A stretch of 64,000 bases of DNA, from NCBI RefSeq assembly GCF_004006395.2, contig NZ_CP029758.2:2108001-2172000 (forward strand), in the 5' to 3' direction. Position 1 is the first letter of the stretch, and each line of letters opens with the position of its first letter. The notes beneath the pieces were generated by a model. The model was not told where the DNA came from. It did no database searches and saw only the letters and a program-made list of their open reading frames with translations. Source of the DNA: Clostridium sp. AWRP. GTDB lineage: Bacteria > Bacillota > Clostridia > Clostridiales > Clostridiaceae. The position numbers were made by a program, and so were the translations under genes. Shown piece by piece: positions 44,888 to 54,561 of this stretch.

Positions 44888-45679
44888 TCAATCTCCTTTA
44901 CTTTCACTGTCTTTTTCCATACTTTTTCTTAGCTTAGGAGGTAACATACTCACTAATTTTTGTTCAATGCTTTTTGGGTTACTTCCAGATTGTATGGCTA
45001 GGACACCACTCATTATTATGTGCATAGTGCGTATTTCTTCTTGTGATTTTCTTTTCAGTCTGGAAGCAAAGGGATGACAAATTACATATCCCAAGAAAAT
45101 TCCATATAAAGTTGCAACAAAGGCTGCTGCTATCATGTGTCCTAATTTTTCAGTATCATTAAGATTACCAAGAGCTCCAATTAGTCCAATAACAGCTCCT
45201 AGAACTCCAAGGGTCGGAGCTGAACCGCCCGCAGTTGTCATTATTGAAGCACCTGCACGGTGTCTTTCTTCTCTATTTTCAATTTCAAGTTCTAAGACTT
45301 CAATTATATATTGAGGTTCTACTCCATCTACAACCATTTCAAGACCTTTTTTCATAAATTCATTATCCAAAGATTGTAAAGTGTTTTCCATGGATAATAA
45401 TCCATTTTTTCTAGTTTGGTGAGACATGTCCACAAGTTGATTTATAATTGCAACGGGATTATCAGTTTTCCTATTTTTAAAAAGAACTTTTAATATTTTA
45501 GGAATATTAAGAAACTCTTCTTTGGGAAAAGAGTTCATTACTGCTGCTGTAGTACCAACCAAAATTATAATTGCTGCAGCAGGGTTTAATAGTACTGCTA
45601 CATTTGCACCTTTTACGATCATTCCTACAACAACAGCAAGGATGCCTGTTATAATACCTATAACTAGAAAAATATCCAT
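44888..45679 (-). CDS. motA: Flagellar motor stator protein MotA
   Basis: A 263-residue four-helix stator subunit. Helices lie near 5-22, 30-50, 150-170 and 178-200, with the long cytoplasmic loop between the second and third. The conserved Pro of the third helix (GGSAPTLGVLGAVIGLIGAL) and the basic residues after helix four are present. ATG at 45679 is four bases after GGGAGGCAC. motB follows two bases later. Isolated motAB away from the flagellar cluster is common in Firmicutes. Confidence 0.96.
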   Translation of the reverse strand: MDIFLVIGIITGILAVVVGMIVKGANVAVLLNPAAAIIILVGTTAAVMNSFPKEEFLNIPKILKVLFKNRKTDNPVAIINQLVDMSHQTRKNGLLSMENTLQSLDNEFMKKGLEMVVDGVEPQYIIEVLELEIENREERHRAGASIMTTAGGSAPTLGVLGAVIGLIGALGNLNDTEKLGHMIAAAFVATLYGIFLGYVICHPFASRLKRKSQEEIRTMHIIMSGVLAIQSGSNPKSIEQKLVSMLPPKLRKSMEKDSESKGD

Positions 45680-45865
45680 TATTGTGCCTCCCATGAAATA
45701 TCAAATATTTATCAATTGGTGAGCCTTCGACAATTTTATAGCGATAGCATATCACACTTTTTATACTATGAACAAGTGCTTTTAGAATATTGAAATAATT
45801 ATTTCAAAGGAATATATGGTAGTAATTTTTTAAAATGTATAAAAATAGCCAAAATCAAAAAATAA

Positions 45866-45900
45866 CATGTCAAAAATATTTTTAAGATATTTTTGACATG
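45866..45900 (-). terminator. Terminator after the DUF5667 gene
   Basis: CATGTCAAAAATAT (45866-45879) pairs exactly with 45887-45900 across a 7-base loop. It lies 20 bases past the minus-strand stop. Confidence 0.65.
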
Positions 45901-45920
45901 CTATATAATTTTATACTAAA

Positions 45921-47012
45921 TTAGCGTTGGCCTTTGTCCTTTTTTTGTCCATTATTGTCATTAGCGTTATTTCCTTTATCTTTGATATCCAATTTATTAC
46001 CATTAGTTACTTCTGCTTTAGGTTCATTTTTTACAGTTGGTGTTGATGAAATTTGATTTTTTGCATTTCCATTATTTACAGGGGTTGATTTAGTTGAAGC
46101 TGACTTTGCTGGAGTTGAAGCTGAATTAGTGGGATTTAAGTTAGCTTCTGTAGTGCTTGTTGTAGTAGAGGTAGTTGGTGCTGGTGCTGGTGAAGTTTGT
46201 TTTTTACTTTCCGATGTAGTTTCATTATTTTTTGAATCCTTGTTTGCCTGACCATTATTTTCTTTTGTTGCTTTACGTACATTTATTTTAGAAGTTTCTT
46301 TTTTAGCTTCAACAGCCTTTGCAAGATTTTGTTTTTCTGTATCTAATGCTAGTTTTTTCTGCTGGAGCAAATCTTCCGCAGCTTTAATTGCAGCTTCATC
46401 TCCTGATTGTTTTGCTGTGTCAAGAGCTGCTTTGGCCTCATTATATTGTTCCCTAGCAGCATTGTAAACTTGACGTTGCATTTTTACAGCTATTAAGGCA
46501 TTTTGTTTTGCTGTTTGCATTTCTATAATTTTTGCTACTGTAGCTTTTGCTTTATCTGGAAGTTTATCTTGAAGTTTGGTTAATACATCTAAAGAGTTTT
46601 TCTGCTTATCAATAATTTTGCTTTCTATGTTTTCAACGTCTTTAAGTTTATCTTCATCACCTGAAGTTTGAGCTTTGTCTATCGCATCTTCAATTTTAGT
46701 TTGAGCTTCATTTATGGTATTTTCATAGTCAGTGAGGGCTGTATTTGCAAGATCTTGTTTATCTTCACTTGCCATTATTTCACTTTCACCTAATCTTTCC
46801 TCGGCTATCTCTGATAATGTATTAGCTTTTTCTTCCTCTGAAGAAGATAATGTAACCTTTAAATTGTCTATAGCTTTATCTGCTGTATACAAGATACTAT
46901 CTGGTGTTATACCTGCTTTATCTGATAAAGTTGCTGTATCAGAAGCAAATACACTGCTGCCTAAACTCATTGTTACGACTATACTTGTTACTAAAATCAT
47001 TATTTTTTTCAT
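45921..47012 (-). CDS. Secreted DUF5667 protein with low-complexity tail
   Basis: A 363-residue exported protein. It has a signal peptide (MKKIMILVTSIVVTMSLGSS, cleavage near residue 24), then a helical DUF5667-like domain (about 25-175) with ITPDSILYTADKAID and Ala/Glu-rich coiled-coil stretches, an Ala/Gln/Lys coiled coil to about 235, and a tail of Thr, Ser, Pro, Asn and Lys. The ribosome site GGGAGGA precedes the ATG. Function is unknown; such proteins are thought to associate with the cell surface. The tail composition suggests a wall-spanning or disordered segment. Confidence 0.75.
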   Translation of the reverse strand: MKKIMILVTSIVVTMSLGSSVFASDTATLSDKAGITPDSILYTADKAIDNLKVTLSSSEEEKANTLSEIAEERLGESEIMASEDKQDLANTALTDYENTINEAQTKIEDAIDKAQTSGDEDKLKDVENIESKIIDKQKNSLDVLTKLQDKLPDKAKATVAKIIEMQTAKQNALIAVKMQRQVYNAAREQYNEAKAALDTAKQSGDEAAIKAAEDLLQQKKLALDTEKQNLAKAVEAKKETSKINVRKATKENNGQANKDSKNNETTSESKKQTSPAPAPTTSTTTSTTEANLNPTNSASTPAKSASTKSTPVNNGNAKNQISSTPTVKNEPKAEVTNGNKLDIKDKGNNANDNNGQKKDKGQR

Positions 47013-47078
47013 TTTATAATCCTCCCTAAATATATAAATTTAAATTACATTTTTTTATTAATCTCATTTAACTATTCA

Positions 47079-47109
47079 CTAAAATATACGAACATTAAAT
47101 ATATTTTAG
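47079..47109. promoter_or_regulatory. Inverted repeat between the DUF5667 and ABC genes
   Basis: CTAAAATATA (47079-47088) pairs with TATATTTTAG (47100-47109), a perfect 10-bp dyad about 70 bases before the DUF5667 start on the minus strand. It may be an operator for either divergent gene. Confidence 0.3.
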
Positions 47110-47227
47110 GGGGGTTAAATATAAAATTTATTTTTTCTTTATTTTTAATACACTTTTAATATATTTTTACCTTTTATAATTGTAAATATTGGTAATAAAT
47201 AAAATATATTAAAAAAGGATGATGAAA

Positions 47228-48157
47228 GTGGTGGAGAAAGCTTTAGAATTAAAAAACATTTCTAAAAAGAGAGGTAAAAAGAAGGTATTAACTGATGTTA
47301 ATTTTTCTATAAATAAAGGCGAAATATGTGGTTTTGTAGGAAGAAATGGGGCAGGGAAGACCACATTGATTAAGATTATAACAAGTATGCTATTTCCTGA
47401 TGAAGGAGAAGTTACAATATGTGGTAAAAATCTTAAAACTGAAAGAGAAGAAGCTCTAAAAAATGTTGGAGCAGTAGTAGAAACACCAGAGATGTATGGA
47501 TATATGACTGGAAGACAAAACCTAAATTATATATCAAGCGTACTTAAAGATATAACAAAAGATCAAATAGAAGGTGCTGTAAAATCATCTAATTTAGGTG
47601 GAAAAATTGATGAAAAGGTAAAAAAATATTCTCTAGGTATGAAACAAAGGCTGGGGCTTGCAGAAGCACTAATGGGAAATATATCATTATTAATACTAGA
47701 TGAGCCTACAAATGGACTGGACCCAATGGGGGTCTTTGAACTTAAGAATACTATAAAAACACTGGCTAAAGAAAAGGGAGTGAGTGTTTTTATATCTTCG
47801 CACATATTAAGTGAAATAGAAAATATATGTACAAAGATTGTATTTATAGATGATGGAAAAATTATTAGTGTTCAAGAAATAGGTGATAAAGAAAGGTCTA
47901 GCAGTCAAAAAAATATGTTTATAAAAACTAATTTACCCCAAAAATCATCAGAAATTATTCAAAATATACTTGATTTAAAATTATTAAAGGTAGAAAAGGA
48001 TGGTATTTCAATTTTAATAAATACTGAGTTACATGATATTTTTGATATATTAAAGAGATTACATGAGGCTGGAGTAAATGTAGAAGGTTTCTTTGAAGTG
48101 AAGCAAAATTTAGAAGATAAATTTATAAAGATGATGGGGGAAGATAGTGATGAGTAA
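47228..48157 (+). CDS. ABC-2 exporter ATPase (BcrA-like), module 2
   Basis: A 309-residue ABC ATPase. Walker A GRNGAGKTT, signature YSLGMKQRLGLAE, Walker B LILDEPTNGLDP and SSHILSEIEN lie in the first 220 residues; a C-terminal extension of about 85 residues follows, as in the bacitracin-exporter group. GTG at 47228 fits AAAAAAGGA best, while ATGs at 47219 and 47222 overlap it. The permease overlaps the 3' end by 8 bases. The ATPase resembles that at 38112 but is longer. Confidence 0.93.
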   Translation: MVEKALELKNISKKRGKKKVLTDVNFSINKGEICGFVGRNGAGKTTLIKIITSMLFPDEGEVTICGKNLKTEREEALKNVGAVVETPEMYGYMTGRQNLNYISSVLKDITKDQIEGAVKSSNLGGKIDEKVKKYSLGMKQRLGLAEALMGNISLLILDEPTNGLDPMGVFELKNTIKTLAKEKGVSVFISSHILSEIENICTKIVFIDDGKIISVQEIGDKERSSSQKNMFIKTNLPQKSSEIIQNILDLKLLKVEKDGISILINTELHDIFDILKRLHEAGVNVEGFFEVKQNLEDKFIKMMGEDSDE

Positions 48158-49310
48158 ATATATATGGCAGGAATTTAAAAGATTTATAATTAAAAAGAGG
48201 CTTTTGCTTATTGTTATTCTTATTATTACAGCAGCATTTGGTTTAATAAATGTATCAAAGACAAAAACTTTGGAAGGACAGCTTCAAGGAGATAAGGCCC
48301 TTCTTAGTAATCAAAAAAGTGGTAGAGATAAAGCTGACAGTGAAATAAAAAAAGCAGATTTTTCTAGAGATATATTGGAAACTGAAAAAGAAATAAAGGA
48401 CAAAGAAGAAGAGTTAGATCAAATAAATAGCTATGATAAATTAAAGTTAAACGAGCAAATTCAAAAATTAGAAAAAGAAAATAATCCTAAAAATGAATAC
48501 AGGTTGCTTCAATTAAAATATGAAAAAAAATACAATATAGAAAAAAGCGAGCTAACACCAAAGGGAATGTACGCAGCTATTGAAACTTTAATGGATTTTA
48601 TACCACTTTTTCTGCTTATTACTATTGTACTATTATCTGACATGGTATCTGGAGAATATTCACCTAATACAATTAAGGCTTTAATTACCAAGCCTATTTC
48701 AAGAAAAAAGATTATAATATCCAAATTTATTGTTTCAATAGCTTTAAGTACAGGAACTATAATAATAAGTGCAATAATATTTATGGTAGAAGCTGGAATT
48801 CATTTAGGCTTTTCAGATTGTAGATTACCTTTTGATGTAGGTGCAAAATATGTTTTAGATAAATCACTGCCATTGACTTCAATAACCTCACAAATGCAAT
48901 ATGTAAGTAGAAGCAGGTCAATAATTCCCCTCTGGACTGCAGTTATTAGTTTGATATTAATTGCAATAGTTATTTCAGCAGCCATTGTATCAGTAATACT
49001 TTTTATATCAACCATTTGTAGAAATCCACTTATTTCATCAATTGCAAGCTTTACATTAATTGGAGGTGCTACAATCTGGTACCTGTTAGGATTCGCAAGT
49101 AGATATCTTGTATCGGCCAAGTATGGAACATTTGTAAAATTTTTGCCTATTCCATATATGCTTGATAATATGGGTACCTTAAGCGGAGATATCTCCATAC
49201 AACTCACAAGTAGTATAAATGTATTCTTTGCTTTCATGGTATGTCTGGGATGGATTTTAATTACTACATTTTTAAGCATCTATTCTTTTGAAAAAAAGGA
49301 CTTTGACTAG
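48150..49310 (+). CDS. ABC-2 exporter permease, module 2
   Basis: A 386-residue permease. One helix near 15-33 is followed by a charged coiled-coil outer region of about 110 residues (many Glu, Lys and Asp), then about six helices from 150 onward. The EYSPNTIKALITKPISRKKII motif (here EYSPNTIK then KPISRKK) matches the coupling segment of the permease at 38821. ATG at 48150 overlaps the ATPase end. The response regulator and kinase follow in the same direction, so the four genes may be one operon. Confidence 0.86.
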   Translation: MSKYIWQEFKRFIIKKRLLLIVILIITAAFGLINVSKTKTLEGQLQGDKALLSNQKSGRDKADSEIKKADFSRDILETEKEIKDKEEELDQINSYDKLKLNEQIQKLEKENNPKNEYRLLQLKYEKKYNIEKSELTPKGMYAAIETLMDFIPLFLLITIVLLSDMVSGEYSPNTIKALITKPISRKKIIISKFIVSIALSTGTIIISAIIFMVEAGIHLGFSDCRLPFDVGAKYVLDKSLPLTSITSQMQYVSRSRSIIPLWTAVISLILIAIVISAAIVSVILFISTICRNPLISSIASFTLIGGATIWYLLGFASRYLVSAKYGTFVKFLPIPYMLDNMGTLSGDISIQLTSSINVFFAFMVCLGWILITTFLSIYSFEKKDFD

Positions 49311-49368
49311 TTGATTTTCTAATATACCTTAAATAAAAAGTGATATAATTTTGAATTGGGTGATGGTT

Positions 49369-50058
49369 ATGAAAGAAAATATATTGATAATAGATGATGA
49401 CAAAGATATAAGGGAAATGCTTGTAAATTATTTTTCTAAAGAAGGTTATCTAGTAGATTACGCTTCTGATGGACAAGAAGGATTACAGCTTGTAAAATCA
49501 AAATCGATTTCTTTAATACTTCTAGATGTTATGATGTCTAAAATGGACGGTTATACAATGCTCATCAAGCTCAGAGAATTTTCAAGCATACCTGTTATAC
49601 TACTCACTGCAAAAGACCAGCAGATAGACAAAATAAAGGGATTTATAGATGGTTGTGATGATTATATAGTAAAGCCCTTCGATTTTACGGAACTTTCATT
49701 AAGAGTCATGGCTATACTCAGGAGAAGTAATGTTAATCATGCAGTGAAAAATCATATACTCAATGTTAAGGATATTGAAATCAATACTTTAGAACATACA
49801 GTAAAAAAAGACAACTTAGAAATAGTATTAACTCCCAAAGAATATGAAATTTTATACACACTGGCATCAAATAAAGGCAGGGTGTACTCAACCAAAATGC
49901 TTTATGAAATGCTTTGGAAAGATACCTTTATGGAAAATGACAATACTGTAACCATGCATGTTAAAAATCTGAGGAACAAGCTAGGTGACAGCATTAAGAA
50001 GGGCAAATATATAAAAACTATCTGGGGAGTTGGTTATAAAATTGAGAACGATATTTGA
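49369..50058 (+). CDS. OmpR-family response regulator of the second ABC-linked system
   Basis: A 229-residue response regulator with IIDDDKDI, phosphoacceptor D53 in LILLDVMMSKMDG, LLTAKDQ (switch Thr) and IVKPFD, and a winged helix (about 130-228) ending GVGYKIEND. ATG at 49369 has GGGTGA six bases upstream; upstream TTG and ATG codons in the same frame are possible. It is 40% or more alike by eye to the regulator at 37257, including the DVMM and GVGYKIE segments, although the orders of the two modules differ. Confidence 0.94.
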   Translation: MKENILIIDDDKDIREMLVNYFSKEGYLVDYASDGQEGLQLVKSKSISLILLDVMMSKMDGYTMLIKLREFSSIPVILLTAKDQQIDKIKGFIDGCDDYIVKPFDFTELSLRVMAILRRSNVNHAVKNHILNVKDIEINTLEHTVKKDNLEIVLTPKEYEILYTLASNKGRVYSTKMLYEMLWKDTFMENDNTVTMHVKNLRNKLGDSIKKGKYIKTIWGVGYKIENDI

Positions 50059-51463
50059 ACTTATTATTGTTATAATACTATTTTCCGTAATTTTAAAATT
50101 AAAAAGAATATTTAAGCTTAGGAGTGAATTAGTTTTTTGTGCAATTCTTTCTGGACTTATATCATTTATGCTTGTAGTTTTTTTAAAGGAATATATTTTA
50201 GGCTCATTTTTGAACAATTACAAAGACGCTTCTGCCTATATAAATAAACGTATAGTTTCTAGGATTGAAGATAATTTAAAGAACATGGATATTAATAATT
50301 CCAGCAAACTACAAAAATATATGGATAGAGAATATAATATGTTATGTTATATTTTTGTGGTAAAAAAAGATGGCACAGTAATAGCTGCAAATAATAGAGA
50401 AATTAAAAATATAGATATTCATGAAATTGTAGACGGTAAAAATACATTTAAATTTTTAGATAGTGGTAGCGATAGCTTATTTAAAACAACCAGGTGTGAT
50501 TACTTAAAAGATGGATACTATTTATATTATATATATATAGGTTATGGAAGATTAGACAATGAAAACAGTATAGGTATACTATGGATTGTAACTTTTGCAA
50601 TTATTTTTTTCTTGCTCATATGGAAGCGTATTTCCTATATATCTAAAATAAAATCAACAGTTAAAAATATGGCAGAAGGCAGATTATCCAATCGTGTTCC
50701 ATTAAAATACAAAAATGAATTAGGTGAACTTGCCGAAGATATAAACTACATGGCTTCAAAAATTGAGAAAGAAGAAAAAAGCAGAAACGAATTCATGACA
50801 AATATATCTCATGACTTGAGAACTCCTTTAACTACTATCCTTGGATATATAAATATGATTAAAAATAACAAATATGAGTCAAAAGGTGAACTTGATAATT
50901 ACGTTGACATAATGGATAAGAAAGGTATTTATTTAAAAAACATGCTTGATGATTTTTTTGAATACTCAAAGCTCTCTTCAAATGATATAATACTTGAAAA
51001 GCAGAAACTTGAGTTAAATGAACTTGCAAGACAGATAGTTGAAGAAGAGGAAGATGAATTCACACAAAAGGGATTAAAGCTTTCAATTAATCTGCCCCAG
51101 GAATCTATTTATATTGAAGCAGATCCTAATTTATTTTTAAGAGCGGTGAATAATCTTCTAAGTAATGCACTTAAATATTCAATGGAAAATACAGTTGTGG
51201 AGTTTAATATTAGTAAAGAAATTTTTAATAATACGCCTTATGCAGTACTTTCAGTGTCAAACATTCCTAATGATCCAATTTCAAAGAATGACCTGGAAAA
51301 CTTCTTTGAAAGATTATATAAAAAAGACTCATCCAGGCAAAAAGAAGGCAGCGGTTTAGGCCTATCTATTATCAAAAATATAGTGAAACTTCATGGTGGA
51401 TTTGTAAAAGCTTATGAAGAAAAGGATAGATTGTTTTTTAAAATATATATCCGATATATTTGA
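50042..51463 (+). CDS. Sensor histidine kinase of the second ABC-linked two-component system
   Basis: About 473 residues. Two N-terminal helices (about 4-18 and 28-48), an outer domain of about 110 residues, a third helix (about 172-190), HAMP, HisKA with TNISHDLRTPLTT (His near 253), and HATPase with NLLSNALKYS and GSGLGLSIIKN. It starts inside the regulator's last codons: TTG at 50042, or TTG at 50030. The outer domain is acid-free of known motifs. It differs from the kinase at 35834 in the two-helix start. Confidence 0.9.
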   Translation: MRTIFELIIVIILFSVILKLKRIFKLRSELVFCAILSGLISFMLVVFLKEYILGSFLNNYKDASAYINKRIVSRIEDNLKNMDINNSSKLQKYMDREYNMLCYIFVVKKDGTVIAANNREIKNIDIHEIVDGKNTFKFLDSGSDSLFKTTRCDYLKDGYYLYYIYIGYGRLDNENSIGILWIVTFAIIFFLLIWKRISYISKIKSTVKNMAEGRLSNRVPLKYKNELGELAEDINYMASKIEKEEKSRNEFMTNISHDLRTPLTTILGYINMIKNNKYESKGELDNYVDIMDKKGIYLKNMLDDFFEYSKLSSNDIILEKQKLELNELARQIVEEEEDEFTQKGLKLSINLPQESIYIEADPNLFLRAVNNLLSNALKYSMENTVVEFNISKEIFNNTPYAVLSVSNIPNDPISKNDLENFFERLYKKDSSRQKEGSGLGLSIIKNIVKLHGGFVKAYEEKDRLFFKIYIRYI

Positions 51464-51862
51464 TGATTCATCATTGTATACTTATAAATATTTTTCCTAT
51501 GGAAGTATGGGGTTGCAGCATTAAGAAATTTACATACAATATATTGTTTTAAAGATTAATGATAAACACAGTATATTATAGTATTTATTCCTAGTGCAAC
51601 AGCTCCTTTTTGATTTTTGAGATCCTGAGTCGAAAAAACAAAGTCATTATATTAGATGGTCTAGTTACTTATATAAATTCCATAACTTTCAAATCTATAT
51701 AATTCATGCTATAATAAGCAATATATGCTTAAAAATTATGTTTATAAAAGAAGGGAAGTGTGAAAACCTGATAATATTTGACGAATAGAAGAAGCATTAT
51801 AATTTTTAGATTAATACATTATACTATTTGTTATATTTTTAGAAGTCAGGAAATAAATAATA
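51464..51862. other. Gene-free stretch before the MFS gene
   Basis: Nearly 400 AT-rich bases without a convincing gene. A 16-residue frame at about 51739 with AAGAAGGGAAG nearby is too short to call. A small dyad (TGATGA-TTCATCA) follows the kinase stop. The MFS promoter must lie here. Confidence 0.4.
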
Positions 51863-53101
51863 ATGAAACATTGGAAAGTAAATCTTTATACTGTTTGGTT
51901 TTCCCAGATATTGTCCATAATGAGTTTTAATTTTGGTATGCCTTTTTTGCCATTTTATATACAGCAGCTTGGTATTACAGCTCCAAATGATATTAAATTT
52001 TATTCTGGTATTTTAAATGCAGCACCAGCTGTCACCATGGCAATTATGTGTCCTATTTGGGGGATTATTTCAGATAAATATGGTAGAAAGCTTATGCTCA
52101 TAAGGGCTATGCTTTTTGCATCATTTATAATTGGGGCAACAGGTATGGTTGCCAATGTAAATCAACTTATAATATTAAGACTTTTACAAGGTGTGTTTAC
52201 GGGAACTGTTACTGCAGCTCAAATTTTAGTAGCAGCTAATACACCTAAAAATAGAATTTCTTATGCATTAGGTTTTTTATCTTCATCAACATTTATTGGA
52301 CAATCCATTGGACCAGTAATTGGAGGTATAGTGGCGGAGTTTGTTGGATATCGTGTAAGTTTTATAATAGGTGGTATCCTTATGTTTTTTGATTTTCTAT
52401 TAGTTTTATTTGTTGTAAAAGAAGAAAAGCATGTAGTAAAGGAAAACATTAATTCCACTGAAAAAAAAGAAAAGACATCTATACTTTCCATTTTTACTGT
52501 TACAGCTGTCTCAATGCTATTAGTTATTTTATTTATAAGAATAGGACGTACTGTGTTTAACCCATATATTCCAATATATGTACAAGAAGTTACAGCTACA
52601 ACAAAAGGAGCATCAGGTATTACAGGTATAATAAATGGCATTTTGGCTTTAATGACAGCTATGTCTGGATTGATTTTAAGTAAACTAGGTGACAAGTATG
52701 ACAAAATGAAATTATTAATGATATATCTAACATTAGGTATGGTATTTGCAATACCACTTGTTTATATAAATAAATTATGGTTATTTACATTTATTTTAGG
52801 TATTGTCTTCTTTATTACAGGTGGAGTGGAACCTATGATAATGTCCATTACTACAGAAGATACTCCTGTAGACAAAAGAGGTTTATTGTTTGGTATCCAG
52901 GGAACTGTAGGTAATGCTGGATTTGCAGTAGCACCTTTATTGGGAGGAGTAATTTCAATAAAATATTCAACTAATGCAATCCTCATATTTATACCTATAT
53001 TTCTACTTATTTCATCCTTAGTTGTTTTAGGTATAATAATTCACAATGCAAGACATAATTTACATTCGAGATTGAATTTAAAAGATGTGTTTAAGTCGTA
53101 A
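51863..53101 (+). CDS. MFS multidrug efflux transporter
   Basis: A 412-residue major facilitator with twelve predicted helices and a charged central loop near residue 195 (KEEKHVVKEN). Motif A, GIISDKYGRKLMLIRA, near 70 and the GxxxGPxxGG motif (IGQSIGPVIGGIVAE) in helix 5 place it in the drug-proton antiporter group with 12 helices. The start is ATG with AGGAAAT upstream. It may be part of a resistance or metabolite export system; no regulator sits beside it. Confidence 0.9.
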   Translation: MKHWKVNLYTVWFSQILSIMSFNFGMPFLPFYIQQLGITAPNDIKFYSGILNAAPAVTMAIMCPIWGIISDKYGRKLMLIRAMLFASFIIGATGMVANVNQLIILRLLQGVFTGTVTAAQILVAANTPKNRISYALGFLSSSTFIGQSIGPVIGGIVAEFVGYRVSFIIGGILMFFDFLLVLFVVKEEKHVVKENINSTEKKEKTSILSIFTVTAVSMLLVILFIRIGRTVFNPYIPIYVQEVTATTKGASGITGIINGILALMTAMSGLILSKLGDKYDKMKLLMIYLTLGMVFAIPLVYINKLWLFTFILGIVFFITGGVEPMIMSITTEDTPVDKRGLLFGIQGTVGNAGFAVAPLLGGVISIKYSTNAILIFIPIFLLISSLVVLGIIIHNARHNLHSRLNLKDVFKS

Positions 53102-53163
53102 TATACTATACAAAAATCTAATATTAGCGAAGAATTAACTAAGCATAAAAGGGGGAACTGTTC

Positions 53164-54510
53164 TTGGCTGGTAAGATAAAAAAAATTATTGACAATGTGA
53201 TTAAACAGCGGTCTAAAGGAAATCCTGCTATTGCAGAAATGACTAAAACCAAATTTATCTTAAAGGGAATCAATCCAAATAAATTTGATGATAACTCCTA
53301 TGATGATCCAATTATCATAGAAAAACTTATTAAAATTGTTGAACAGATGGATGTAAAAAACTCAGTATATAAGGGGATAAATATAAAATCAGTTTTTTCA
53401 ATTAAATCTTTAGAAAAAGAAGTGGTAGAAGATATTAAAAATAAACTAGCTCCTTGTAATGCAAAACTTATAATATTTTTTGCTTCTTCTAAATTTGACC
53501 AATATAAGTTGAGTAATTTAATGAAGGAAGCCTTTAAAGATTGTCTAGTAGCAGGATGTTCTACTTCAGGTGAAATAGTTAGTGGAAAGTTATTAAAGAA
53601 TTCAGTAGTGGCAATGGCTTTTAATTCAAATATTGTTTCCGATGCCAAAGTTGAAGTAATTGAGAATATGAAACAAGGCTTAGATGTGGAGAGGGCTTTT
53701 ACATCTTTAGAAGAGTATTTTAATGAAAGTGCATATACAATGAATACAAAAAAGTTTGTTGGTATAGTTTTAATAGATGGTGTGAGTAAGAAAGAAGAAA
53801 ATATTATGGATTTGATAGGCAATAGAACCAATGTATTTTTTATTGGTGGATCTGCTGGAGATGATTATAATTTTAAAGAAACCTATGTACTAGCAAATGG
53901 AAAGGCATATACAGATTCAGCAGTGATTATAATGCTTAAAATAAGTGATAATGCTGAGTTTGGCATTATTAAAACGGAAAGTTTTAAGTGTTTAGATACG
54001 GTATTAACTGCAAATAAAGTGGATGAAAGCAACAGGGAAGTTATTGAATTTAACAATAAACCGGCTATTGTCGCTTATTCAAATGCTGTGGGGGCACATT
54101 CAATTGAAGATGTACAAAATTATTTTACGATAAATCCTGTTGGATTAGTAATAGGGAAAAATTATGTGTTTGTTAGAAGTCCTCAGCAAGTAAAAGGTAC
54201 AAGTATGCTGTTTTATTGTAAAATACTAGAAGGCACAGACGTTAGACTACTTCAGTCTACAAATATTATTGAAGATACAAAGAAAGCTATTGAAAATAAA
54301 ATTAGTGAATTTGGGAAAATTGATGGAATTATAAATTTTAACTGTGTCCAGAGAACCCGTGAATTGGAGGAAAAAGGTCTTAAAAAGCAGTATGGAGATA
54401 TATTTAAAGATATTCCTACAATTGGATTTTCTTGTTATGGTGAAGAATTTATAGGGCATATGAATCAAACAGCTACTATGCTGGTTTTTAAGTCAAAAAC
54501 AAATATATAA
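53164..54510 (+). CDS. FIST-domain small-molecule sensor protein
   Basis: A 448-residue cytosolic protein with FIST N (about 90-270) and FIST C (about 285-430) domains. Visible segments are LIIFFASSKFD, VAGCSTSGEIVSG near 135, FFIGGSAGDDY near 230, a proline-rich strand pair near 330, and INFNCVQRTRELEE with IGFSCYGEEF near the end. FIST proteins are thought to bind amino acids or similar ligands and often pair with histidine kinases or cyclic di-nucleotide enzymes. It starts with TTG behind AAAGGGGGA. The hybrid kinase follows 51 bases later. Confidence 0.9.
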   Translation: MAGKIKKIIDNVIKQRSKGNPAIAEMTKTKFILKGINPNKFDDNSYDDPIIIEKLIKIVEQMDVKNSVYKGINIKSVFSIKSLEKEVVEDIKNKLAPCNAKLIIFFASSKFDQYKLSNLMKEAFKDCLVAGCSTSGEIVSGKLLKNSVVAMAFNSNIVSDAKVEVIENMKQGLDVERAFTSLEEYFNESAYTMNTKKFVGIVLIDGVSKKEENIMDLIGNRTNVFFIGGSAGDDYNFKETYVLANGKAYTDSAVIIMLKISDNAEFGIIKTESFKCLDTVLTANKVDESNREVIEFNNKPAIVAYSNAVGAHSIEDVQNYFTINPVGLVIGKNYVFVRSPQQVKGTSMLFYCKILEGTDVRLLQSTNIIEDTKKAIENKISEFGKIDGIINFNCVQRTRELEEKGLKKQYGDIFKDIPTIGFSCYGEEFIGHMNQTATMLVFKSKTNI

Positions 54511-54561
54511 AAGAATTATTATTTATATAATTAGAAGAATATACAGATTAAATTTTATGAA

